Program-made: the position numbers and the translations under genes
The notes under the pieces: model-generated
Told to the model about the DNA's origin: nothing
The model's input: the letters and a program-made list of their open reading frames with translations, nothing else
The model's database searches: none
Source: an uncultured Clostridia bacterium
GTDB lineage: Bacteria > Bacillota > Clostridia > Oscillospirales > Oscillospiraceae
Assembly (NCBI GenBank): GCA_945635805.1
Contig: CALZCW010000032.1
Span: 1-6,920 of the forward strand
Direction: 5' to 3'
Length of the DNA stretch: 6,920 bases
Shown here: piece after piece, positions 1-5,588 of the stretch
Position numbering within the stretch: the first letter of the stretch is position 1
Layout: every line of letters begins with the position of its first letter

Positions 1-752
1 ATAAGATAGCGCGTCTTTTCTCTCGGCATATAGGGTTCCACCGCCTCAATGATCTCATACATCGTCTCAGTGCTCTCCCCTACTGCCAGTCCACCAATGG
101 CATACCCGGGCAGATCCAGGTCGGCGATCTGCTTCATGTGCTCAATGCGCAGGTCAGCGTAGGTGCCGCCCTGGTTGATGCCCCAGAGCATCTGCTGGGG
201 GTTGACCGTCGTTTCCAGCCCGTTGAGGCGGGCATTCTCTGCCTTGCAGCGCACCAGCCAGCGGTAGGTCCGGCCGACGGAGGCTTTCACATAGTCATAG
301 GGCGCCGGATTCTCGATGCACTCGTCAAAGGCCATGCAGATGTCCGAACCGAGATTCGACTGGATCTGCATGCTCTCCTCCGGGCCCATAAAGATTTTCC
401 GTCCGTCCAGGTGGGAGGAAAAATAGACGCCCTCCTCCTTGATTTTCCGCAGACTGGCCAGAGAGAAGACCTGAAAGCCGCCGGAATCGGTCAAAATCGG
501 CCCGTCCCAGGTCATGAACTTATGCAGCCCGCCCAGATCGTGGACCACCTTGTCACCGGGCCGCAGATGCAGATGGTAGGTGTTGGAAAGCTCCACCTGA
601 CAGCCGATGTTTTTCAGATCGGCCGCGCTGAGGGCGCCCTTGATGGCCCCCTGAGTGCCGACATTCATAAACACCGGCGTCTGGACCGTGCCGTGGGCGC
701 AGGTAAATACTCCACGGCGCGCCCTTCCTTCCGTTTTCAGCAGTTGAAACAT
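1..752 (-). CDS. tgt: Queuine/preQ1 tRNA-ribosyltransferase (Tgt), 3' end cut by the window
   Basis: Tgt swaps guanine 34 of GUN-anticodon tRNAs (Tyr, His, Asp, Asn) for the queuosine precursor preQ1 in the cytoplasm. The first 250 residues of a protein usually near 370-380 are visible. They include the opening QTPVFMNVGTQGAIKG (25-39), the substrate-pocket motif TDSGGFQVFSL with Asp89, MAFDEC (140-145), GINQGG (191-196) and YAIGGLAVGE (217-226). Asp89 and Asp143 match known TIM-barrel active-site positions. Cys145 and Val224 align by motif with Zymomonas Cys158 and Val233, positions that are Val and Gly in queuine-using eukaryotic enzymes, so preQ1 is the inferred substrate. The second catalytic Asp and the C-terminal zinc site lie beyond the left edge and cannot be checked. 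The ATG follows the queA stop by 7 nt, and its SD (GAGG) overlaps that stop, suggesting translational coupling. GINQGG in place of the commoner GIVQGG is a small oddity. Confidence 0.97.
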   Translation of the reverse strand, partial: MFQLLKTEGRARRGVFTCAHGTVQTPVFMNVGTQGAIKGALSAADLKNIGCQVELSNTYHLHLRPGDKVVHDLGGLHKFMTWDGPILTDSGGFQVFSLASLRKIKEEGVYFSSHLDGRKIFMGPEESMQIQSNLGSDICMAFDECIENPAPYDYVKASVGRTYRWLVRCKAENARLNGLETTVNPQQMLWGINQGGTYADLRIEHMKQIADLDLPGYAIGGLAVGESTETMYEIIEAVEPYMPREKTRYL

Positions 753-759
753 AATTACC

Positions 760-1785
760 TCACACGATAAGCATCGCGTCGCCAAAGCTGAAGAACCGGT
801 AGCGTTCTTCGACGGCTTCGCGGTAGGCGTTCATCACAGGATCATAGCCGGCAAAGGCAGACACCAGCATAATGAGCGTGCTTTCCGGCAGATGAAAATT
901 GGTGATCAGAGCATCCATGGCCCTGAAGCGGTAGCCAGGATAGATGAAAATGTCCGTCCAGGCGGACTTTTCGGAGAAAACGCCGTTCTCGTCGGCCAGA
1001 GACTCCAAAGTGCGGCAGGAGGTCGTCCCGACACAGATGATGCGGCCGCCCCGTTGCCTGGTCTCGTTGAGGAGCCGCGCCGTTTCCGCCGAGAGCATAC
1101 AGAATTCGCTGTGCATATGATGCTCCGTCACGTCCTCCACCTTGACCGGGCGGAAAGTTCCCAGGCCCACATGCAGCGTGACATAGGCCAGACGGACACC
1201 CATTTCTTCTATCTTGTGCAGAAGCTCCTTGGTAAAATGCAGACCCGCAGTGGGCGCGGCGGCAGATCCATTCACCTTGGAATAAACGGTCTGATAGCGC
1301 TCCCCGTCGGTAAGCTCCGCCTTGATATAGGGCGGCAGTGGCATTTTCCCCAGGCGTTCCAGGATTTCCAGAAAGATACCCTCATAGTGGAACTGCACCA
1401 GGCGGTTGCCCGTGTCCAGGACCTCCTGCACCGTGGCAGTCAGCGCGCCGTCGCCGAAGGACAGCTCCGCACCGGCCTGCAGCTTCCGTCCCGGCTTGAC
1501 CAGGCACTCCCACACGCCGCCGCCCTTGTCCGTCAGCAGAAGGACCTCCGCAGCCCCGCCGGAGGGGACCCGCTTGCCCAGCAGACGGGCCGGGATCACG
1601 CGGGAGTCATTCATCACCAGGCAGTCGCCGGGACGCAGATATTCCGGCAGATCGTAAAAATGCCGGTGCTCCAGTGAGCCGTCCTGCTTGTGCATCACCA
1701 GCAGACGGGAGGCATCGCGGCGCTCCAACGGCGTCTGGGCGATCAACTCCTGGGGCAGATCATAGTAAAAATCACTTGTTTTCAA
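760..1785 (-). CDS. queA: S-adenosylmethionine:tRNA ribosyltransferase-isomerase (QueA)
   Basis: QueA transfers and isomerises the ribosyl group of SAM onto preQ1 at tRNA position 34 to give epoxyqueuosine, the step after Tgt. With a TTG start at 1785 the protein is 341 residues, the usual length for the family, and begins [20 protein letters not shown] as in known QueA. Family motifs seen are [10 protein letters not shown] (21-30), [17 protein letters not shown] (52-68), GKMPLPPYI (146-154), [13 protein letters not shown] (173-185), [13 protein letters not shown] (203-215), EHHMHSE (221-227), [10 protein letters not shown] (253-262) and [17 protein letters not shown] (295-311). An in-frame ATG at 1842 would add 19 residues but has no SD and no family similarity. 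The TTG has a weak AAAGAG 8 nt upstream, so TTG is preferred. It is the first gene of a queA-tgt operon. No clear promoter is seen in the 90 nt behind the tRNA terminator. Confidence 0.96.
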   Translation of the reverse strand: MKTSDFYYDLPQELIAQTPLERRDASRLLVMHKQDGSLEHRHFYDLPEYLRPGDCLVMNDSRVIPARLLGKRVPSGGAAEVLLLTDKGGGVWECLVKPGRKLQAGAELSFGDGALTATVQEVLDTGNRLVQFHYEGIFLEILERLGKMPLPPYIKAELTDGERYQTVYSKVNGSAAAPTAGLHFTKELLHKIEEMGVRLAYVTLHVGLGTFRPVKVEDVTEHHMHSEFCMLSAETARLLNETRQRGGRIICVGTTSCRTLESLADENGVFSEKSAWTDIFIYPGYRFRAMDALITNFHLPESTLIMLVSAFAGYDPVMNAYREAVEERYRFFSFGDAMLIV

Positions 1786-1874
1786 GTCTGTTGCTCTTTT
1801 CTGTAAAGAATACGGTCCAGCCGCACGGTTTTCCGACAGCATCAGCGCCGCCGCTACACAAAGCGCGGGTAGAC

Positions 1875-1907
1875 AAAAATCCCGAACGCGCGTGCATTCG
1901 GGATTTT
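1875..1907 (-). terminator. Rho-independent terminator of tRNA-Val
   Basis: An 11-bp perfect stem (1876-1886 pairing with 1897-1907, arms AAAATCCCGAA and TTCGGGATTTT) encloses a 10-nt loop and, read on the minus strand, runs into a U5 tract. The hairpin starts one base after the encoded CCA of the tRNA gene. The stem is symmetric in A and T ends, so it could also act weakly on plus-strand transcripts. Confidence 0.85.
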
Positions 1908-1908
1908 C

Positions 1909-1985
1909 TGGTGGAGACTAATGGACTCGAACCATCGACCTCCTGCGTGTGAAGCAGGCGCTCTAACCAGCTGAGCTAAGCCTCC
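1909..1985 (-). tRNA. tRNA-Val, anticodon CAC, CCA encoded
   Basis: The minus strand folds into a standard cloverleaf. The acceptor stem is GGAGGCT with AGTCTCC (one G-U). The D arm is GCTC/GAGC with GG in the loop. The anticodon stem is CCTGC/GCAGG with loop TTCACAC, which gives anticodon CAC for valine codon GUG. The variable loop has five nucleotides and the T arm carries TTCGAGT. The discriminator base is A73, as expected for valine tRNAs, followed by encoded CCA (1911-1909). All invariant positions checked (T8, A14, G18-G19, T33, TTC) are present. A strong promoter lies just upstream and a terminator just downstream, so it is a monocistronic tRNA gene. Confidence 0.97.
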
Positions 1986-1996
1986 GTAGCACGGTT

Positions 1997-2024
1997 ATTA
2001 TAGCACGTTTTTCGAAAAATGCAA
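1997..2024 (-). promoter_or_regulatory. Promoter of tRNA-Val
   Basis: On the minus strand a perfect -10 box TATAAT (1997-2002) sits 16 nt from a -35-like TTGCAT (2019-2024). This would start transcription near 1990, about five bases before the mature tRNA 5' end. The spacer contains a 12-bp perfect palindrome, TTTTTCGAAAAA (2008-2019). The promoter is back to back with the plus-strand promoter of the acyltransferase gene. Confidence 0.8.
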
Positions 2025-2041
2025 GAAGTTTTTCTCAAATA

Positions 2042-2071
2042 TTGCGGGAAATCCGTTTTCTGTGATATAAT
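2042..2071 (+). promoter_or_regulatory. Promoter of the acyltransferase gene (extended -10)
   Basis: A perfect TATAAT (2066-2071) preceded by TGA gives an extended -10 (TGnTATAAT). A weak -35 match, TTGCGG (2042-2047), lies 18 nt upstream. The start would be near 2078, leaving a leader of about 30 nt that ends in the SD TGGAGG (2098-2103). Because this promoter overlaps positions that would encode an upstream in-frame extension, it also supports the ATG at 2109 as the true start. Confidence 0.7.
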
Positions 2072-2108
2072 GACAAAAAACCACGGATTTCGATATTTGG
2101 AGGCCGCC

Positions 2109-3386
2109 ATGAAAATCAAAACCATGCCGCTGACCTACGAGGAGGTTCTTGCGCTGCCCAAGCCCAAACGACCCAAGCCAAAGCGCCCGGGCTTCCTGTT
2201 CCGCTCTCTGGTGCGTATTTTGTCCGCAGGCGATCTGAAAAAGGTACATTTTTCCTACCGCAGCATCGGTATGGAACGGCTGAAAAAAGGCGAACCCTGT
2301 CTGATCCTGATGAATCACTCCAGCTTCATAGATCTGAAAATCGCCTCCCGGGTCTTTTATCCGCGCCCGCTGAGCATCGTCTGCACCTCCGACGGCTTTG
2401 TCGGAAAGCAGTGGCTTATGCGCAGTCTCGGCTGTATTCCCACGGCAAAATTCGTTACCGACTACGCCTTGGTACGCGATATGGTTTACGCCGTCCGCCA
2501 GTTGAAAAGCTCCATTCTCATGTTTCCCGAGGCCAGCTACAGCTTTGACGGCACCGCCACGCCCCTGCCGGAGAGTGTCGGAAAATGCCTGAAATTGCTG
2601 AATGTCCCCGTGGTAATGGTGCGAACCTACGGCGCTTTTCTCCGCGATCCACTTTACAATAATCTGCAGCTCCGCGACGTGCCCGTCAGCGCAGAGGTGG
2701 AATACCTTTTATCTCCAGACGAAATCATGGAAAAATCCCCTGCCCAGCTCTCTGCCGTGCTCAAAGAACGCTTTACCTTTGACAATTTCCGTTGGCAGCA
2801 GGAGCACGCATTGAAGGTCACAGAGCCTTTCCGCGCCGATCATCTGAATCGGGTGCTTTATAAGTGCCCCCATTGCCTGCAGGAGGGTAAAATGGAGGGC
2901 AAAGGCGTGACCATTACCTGCAAACGTTGCGGTCAGACCTATGAGTTGACGGAAGAAGGGACGCTTCGCGCAGTGAGCGGCGAGGCGCGGTTTTCCCATG
3001 TGCCGGATTGGTATCGCTGGGAACGGGAGTGCGTACACAAGGAATTGGAAGACGGCAGCTACCGGCTTGATGTGGCTGTGGACATTGGTGTTCTGCGGGA
3101 CACTAAGGCCGTTTATCTCGTGGGTGAGGGCCGCTTGACCCATGACACCGAGGGCTTCCGTTTGGTCGGATGTGACGGCAAGCTGGACTACCGGCAGAAG
3201 CCGGCTGCGTCCTACAGTCTCTATTCCGATTTCTACTGGTACGAGATCGGGGACGTTATCTGCATCGGCAAGCCGGATATGCTCTACTATTGCTTCCCCA
3301 AAAACTGCGGCGACATCGTCGCCAAGACCCGCCTTGCCGTCGAGGAACTATATAAAATGACCAATAGGCAAAAGGTCCACGTATAA
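2109..3386 (+). CDS. PlsC-like 1-acylglycerol-3-phosphate acyltransferase domain fused to a zinc-ribbon C-terminal domain
   Basis: This is a 425-residue protein. Residues about 45-200 form a PlsC/LPLAT-type acyltransferase domain with the catalytic HX4D motif in NHSSFID (His70, Asp75) and the acceptor-binding block FPEA (139-142, where FPEG is usual). Such enzymes transfer acyl chains to lysophosphatidic acid or a related acceptor at the membrane. No clear transmembrane helix is obvious, although hydrophobic patches are present. The N-terminus has a basic tandem KPKRPKPKRP (18-27). Residues 253-274 carry CPHC-x14-CKRC (Cys253, 256, 271, 274), a zinc-ribbon motif, followed by an aromatic-rich region (about 300-410) that I do not recognise. 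Typical PlsC is near 240 residues, so about 180 are extra. Start choice: the ATG at 2109 has TGGAGG at 5-nt spacing and follows the promoter. An in-frame upstream ATG at 2019 precedes the promoter. The gene is monocistronic. The acyltransferase fold is secure, while the acceptor and the C-terminal role are unknown. Confidence 0.88.
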   Translation: MKIKTMPLTYEEVLALPKPKRPKPKRPGFLFRSLVRILSAGDLKKVHFSYRSIGMERLKKGEPCLILMNHSSFIDLKIASRVFYPRPLSIVCTSDGFVGKQWLMRSLGCIPTAKFVTDYALVRDMVYAVRQLKSSILMFPEASYSFDGTATPLPESVGKCLKLLNVPVVMVRTYGAFLRDPLYNNLQLRDVPVSAEVEYLLSPDEIMEKSPAQLSAVLKERFTFDNFRWQQEHALKVTEPFRADHLNRVLYKCPHCLQEGKMEGKGVTITCKRCGQTYELTEEGTLRAVSGEARFSHVPDWYRWERECVHKELEDGSYRLDVAVDIGVLRDTKAVYLVGEGRLTHDTEGFRLVGCDGKLDYRQKPAASYSLYSDFYWYEIGDVICIGKPDMLYYCFPKNCGDIVAKTRLAVEELYKMTNRQKVHV

Positions 3387-3424
3387 AACAGGGTGCGTTC
3401 TATCACGAACGCACCCTGATTTTG
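3385..3424. terminator. Bidirectional terminator between convergent genes
   Basis: A perfect 12-bp stem (3389-3400 with 3407-3418, arm CAGGGTGCGTTC) closes a 6-nt loop. It is flanked by AAAA on the left and ATTTT on the right, so both strands have a U-rich tail. It begins 2 nt after the plus-strand acyltransferase stop and ends a few bases from the stop of the minus-strand methyltransferase, fitting a shared terminator for the two convergent units. Confidence 0.88.
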
Positions 3425-3426
3425 CC

Positions 3427-4173
3427 TTATGTGAGCGCTGCGGTATCTGCGTCTTTTTGTCCGGCACGGACATCTGCGGCATCCAGAACAAAAAGCTCCA
3501 TCTCCCGGCGCTCCGACAGATAATAACGGTAGACCGGATGGCTGACGGGCTGCAGACGGGACAGGACCCGCTCCGCCGTCACAGGCTCCGTGCCGTGGTC
3601 ATAGAGCCGGAAAAAGGCCACCGCGTCATCGACAGAGCGAAACGGCTGTCCGAATTCCAGAGACAAATGCCGCTGCAGGCACGGGATCGCCAGAGCGTCC
3701 AGAGTCTGTCTTGTCATATCCGGGGCATAGCTTCGAGTGGGTTTGCTTAGCGAGAAATGGTGCTCGGTGCAGCTCCGCTTGATGATAATGACTTTACCAC
3801 GGCAGTTTTTTCCCGCAATGTCCAGTATCTCCCCGATCCGGCCAAAATAGCAGAAGATCATGGCGTCAAAGGTCTGCTTTACCTGGTGCAGGTCGGCACA
3901 GAGGACCTCCATATTCTCCGGCAGCGGTTTTCTTTTCGCCGCAGTCACGGCAATTTCAGAGCTGTCAATGGCCGTCACCCGGGCGCAGTGGGCGGACAGC
4001 TCGCGCCCCAGGGCCGCCAAACCACAGCCGGCGTCGCAGATATGGCCGTCCTTCGGCAGATAGGGCAGCAGGGTTTCCGTCAGTTTTTGATGGAAATCGC
4101 TGTATTCCGTGGCATCGGCCATAAAGCCTGCCGCCTCTGCCGACCAGAACTGCATTATTTTTCCGCTCTGCAT
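3427..4173 (-). CDS. Class I SAM-dependent methyltransferase, partner of XdhC
   Basis: This is a 248-residue cytoplasmic protein with a Rossmann-type SAM-binding core. Motif I is HICDAGCGLAALG (44-56), motif II is VTAIDSS with Asp70 likely contacting the SAM ribose, and CADLH (92-96) probably contacts the adenine. The C-terminal part (about 135-248) is not recognised, so the substrate is unknown. The gene overlaps the XdhC stop. Translation may start at the ATG at 4173 (GGAG, 8-nt spacing, preferred) or at the ATG at 4155, which shares a base with the XdhC stop as TAATG and would shorten the protein by 6 residues. Either way the two genes are coupled. From general knowledge, small methyltransferases occur in molybdenum-hydroxylase accessory clusters (for example the DVU_1556 type of Desulfovibrio). 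Membership of that family is only a suggestion here. It ends just before the bidirectional terminator. Confidence 0.85.
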   Translation of the reverse strand: MQSGKIMQFWSAEAAGFMADATEYSDFHQKLTETLLPYLPKDGHICDAGCGLAALGRELSAHCARVTAIDSSEIAVTAAKRKPLPENMEVLCADLHQVKQTFDAMIFCYFGRIGEILDIAGKNCRGKVIIIKRSCTEHHFSLSKPTRSYAPDMTRQTLDALAIPCLQRHLSLEFGQPFRSVDDAVAFFRLYDHGTEPVTAERVLSRLQPVSHPVYRYYLSERREMELFVLDAADVRAGQKDADTAALT

Positions 4174-5132
4174 TGAATCATCTCCGCTGCGATGCTGATG
4201 GCGATCTCCGCAGGTGTTTCCGCCGAGATGGGAAGCCCAATGGGTGAATGGACCGAGGCAATGGCTTCCTCGGAGATGCCCGCCTCGCGCAAAAGCTGCT
4301 GGGTGCGGGCAATCTTGTGGCGGCTGCCGATGCAGCCGACATACTTCGTTTTTGTTCGCAGGACTTGCTCCAGCAGCGCGTAATCCCCCTGATGTCCGGG
4401 CGTCATAATGACCACATAGTCGTTTTCTGTCAGGGTCACATGGGAGAAAATATCGCTGTAGTCGCCGAGAATGACCTCATCCGCTGCCGGGAAAAGGGCC
4501 TGATTGGCCAGCTCAGGCCGGTTATCATAGACGGTCACGCGGAAACCCACATTGGAAAGGACCGGCACCAGTGCCTGCCCTACATGGCCGCCGCCGAAGA
4601 CATAGACGCGGCCTGCGCGCACCAGAGGCTCCGCATAGCGCAGAGGTTCTCCCTTGCACAAAACGGCACGGGTGGAAAAAAGCTCCGGCTCAGAATCTGC
4701 CTGATCCTGGTCCAGGATACGGAATTCCTCCACTACGCCGCCCACGATCTTCAGATACAGCCAACTGTTGGCGTTGGTCTGCAAGGCAATGCGCATTTCA
4801 TAGAGCGTAGGCAGCTCAGCCGCCGTCAAAAGCTGGTAGTAGATCGTTACGTTGCCGCCGCAGATCATGCCAATGGAGGCCACCTGCTCCGGCGCGAGGC
4901 AAAAAGCACGAACGCGGGTCTGCCCCGTTTTCAGAACCTCCAGAGCCTCCTTCGCCGCGATCAGCTCCACCGCGCCGCCGCCGACCGTACCCATCGTGCT
5001 GCCGTCAGCAAAGACCGCCATACGGGCGCCCGCACCCCGCGGCGAAGAGCCGGAGCTGGCCAGAATGGTGCAAAGTACAACTTTTTCTCCCCGTTCCAGG
5101 GCGGAGATGACACGATTCGTCAGATTCAACAT
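4155..5132 (-). CDS. XdhC/CoxI family molybdenum-hydroxylase maturation protein
   Basis: XdhC-family proteins bind molybdenum cofactor and help to sulfurate or insert it into xanthine dehydrogenase-like hydroxylases. In anaerobic Firmicutes, relatives belong to selenium-dependent hydroxylase systems. The protein has 325 residues. The N-terminal XdhC/CoxI domain shows GSSPRGAGARM (28-38), GTVGGG (48-53) and GMICGGNV (88-95, with Cys91). A variable middle follows (about 105-170). The C-terminal Rossmann domain shows VFGGGHVGQAL (178-188), MTPGHQGDY (243-251), YVGCIGSRHK (264-273) and HSPIGLPISAETPAEIAISI (295-314). Both halves are complete and the key motifs intact. The ATG at 5132 has an AGGGGG SD with 7-nt spacing. 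It leads a two-gene operon with the methyltransferase and has its own promoter. No hydroxylase subunit, selD or Moco synthesis gene is in the window, so its client enzyme is encoded elsewhere. Confidence 0.92.
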   Translation of the reverse strand: MLNLTNRVISALERGEKVVLCTILASSGSSPRGAGARMAVFADGSTMGTVGGGAVELIAAKEALEVLKTGQTRVRAFCLAPEQVASIGMICGGNVTIYYQLLTAAELPTLYEMRIALQTNANSWLYLKIVGGVVEEFRILDQDQADSEPELFSTRAVLCKGEPLRYAEPLVRAGRVYVFGGGHVGQALVPVLSNVGFRVTVYDNRPELANQALFPAADEVILGDYSDIFSHVTLTENDYVVIMTPGHQGDYALLEQVLRTKTKYVGCIGSRHKIARTQQLLREAGISEEAIASVHSPIGLPISAETPAEIAISIAAEMIQCRAEK

Positions 5133-5156
5133 AACAATGCCCCCTATTCTTTCATT

Positions 5157-5185
5157 ATCTTACAATAAAATAACGCTGAATGCAA
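5157..5185 (-). promoter_or_regulatory. Probable promoter of the xdhC-methyltransferase operon
   Basis: On the minus strand TAAGAT (5157-5162, four of six consensus bases) lies 17 nt from TTGCAT (5180-5185), the same -35-like hexamer used at the tRNA-Val promoter. It falls directly after the rpsU terminator and gives a predicted start near 5150, about 18 nt before the ATG. Spacing and context support it, but both boxes are imperfect. Confidence 0.55.
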
Positions 5186-5186
5186 C

Positions 5187-5217
5187 AAAAAAGCTCCCTG
5201 CATTTTGCAGGGAGCTT
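5187..5217 (-). terminator. Rho-independent terminator of rpsU
   Basis: A perfect 12-bp stem (5191-5202 with 5206-5217, arm AAGCTCCCTGCA) has a 3-nt loop. Read on the minus strand, its 3' side merges into a run of six U (5192-5187). It lies 21 nt after the rpsU stop and separates rpsU from the xdhC promoter. Confidence 0.92.
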
Positions 5218-5238
5218 AAAATTCGAGAATGCGGAAAA

Positions 5239-5421
5239 TCAATAGCCTCTTCTCTTATTTTTACGAGCAGCTTCGGACTTCTGCTTCCGCTTGAGACTCG
5301 GGCTGACATAATGCTCTCTCTTCTTGACCTCGGCGATAACGCCATCCTTCTGGCAGCTTCTCTTGAAGCGCTTCAGAGCACTCTCCAAAGACTCGTTCTC
5401 TTTGACACGGATTTCAGACAT
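5239..5421 (-). CDS. rpsU: 30S ribosomal protein S21
   Basis: A 60-residue, highly basic protein of normal length for Firmicutes S21. It begins [20 protein letters not shown] and continues with the conserved [13 protein letters not shown] (34-46) and a lysine/arginine-rich tail ending KNKRRGY. S21 binds the platform of the 30S subunit near the 3' end of 16S rRNA and helps initiation on mRNA. The ATG at 5421 is preceded by a purine-rich SD (GGAGGGAGGG, 6-nt spacing). It is a single-gene unit, with a near-consensus promoter, a structured leader of about 60 nt, and its own terminator. No yqeY or other common S21 neighbour follows. Confidence 0.97.
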   Translation of the reverse strand: MSEIRVKENESLESALKRFKRSCQKDGVIAEVKKREHYVSPSLKRKQKSEAARKNKRRGY

Positions 5422-5440
5422 TGATTTCCCTCCCTCCGAC

Positions 5441-5483
5441 GCATCCGGCTCAATCCAGGATGCTTTCAGGGCCGTTTCACGGC
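5441..5483 (-). promoter_or_regulatory. Structured leader of rpsU: two hairpins in the 5' UTR
   Basis: In the predicted rpsU leader the first hairpin has a 5-bp stem (5483-5479 with 5475-5471, GCCGT/ACGGC) and a GAA triloop, lying at or next to the predicted transcript 5' end. The second (5463-5441) has a six-pair GCATCC/GGATGC stem, extended by two GG/CC pairs past a bulged U, and a six-nt loop. It ends 3 nt before the SD. The hairpins are seen in the sequence. A regulatory role, such as S21 binding its own leader, is only inference. Confidence 0.4.
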
Positions 5484-5490
5484 AACAATC

Positions 5491-5519
5491 ATTATAATGA
5501 CGTCAACGGGAAAAGTCAA
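5491..5519 (-). promoter_or_regulatory. Strong promoter of rpsU
   Basis: On the minus strand TTGACT (5514-5519) and TATAAT (5491-5496) are separated by exactly 17 nt, one mismatch from the sigma-A consensus. A- and T-tracts upstream of the -35 (5531-5556) resemble an UP element. The start falls near 5484. The spacer carries the 8-bp palindrome TGACGTCA (5498-5505). Confidence 0.9.
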
Positions 5520-5588
5520 GCAATATCTACAAAATTTTTTGCTTTTTTTGTAAAATGCGTCGGATTTTTTCCGTTATTGAGGACTTCC

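Noticed and set aside
892..1677. 261-codon plus-strand open frame opposite queA
   Set aside because: It lies fully inside the conserved queA gene on the other strand and shows no protein-family features.
1786..1875. A preQ1 riboswitch or other leader in front of queA
   Set aside because: I see no preQ1-I-like hairpin with an A-rich tail, and no other stable fold upstream of the queA start.
2008..2019. Perfect palindrome TTTTTCGAAAAA within the spacer of the tRNA-Val promoter, as a possible operator
   Set aside because: It is short and of low complexity in an A/T-rich promoter, and no second copy is seen elsewhere in the window, so chance is a sufficient explanation.
2019..2108. Thirty-residue N-terminal extension of the acyltransferase from the ATG at 2019
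   Set aside because: The predicted promoter (2042-2071) lies within it, there is no SD at 2019, and the ATG at 2109 has a good one.
4248..5168. 306-codon plus-strand open frame opposite xdhC
   Set aside because: It is antisense to a clearly conserved gene in a G+C-rich region, has no recognisable motif, and no SD or promoter in front. It is a shadow frame.
5498..5505. TGACGTCA palindrome next to the -10 box of rpsU as a regulator site
   Set aside because: Eight bases are too few to claim an operator, and no other promoter in the window has it.
5525..5580. Possible leuS terminator formed by TACAAAA/TTTTGTA or CGGA/TCCG
   Set aside because: The first stem is purely A/U-rich apart from one G-C pair, and the second has four pairs. 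Neither is followed by a proper U tract after a stable GC stem.
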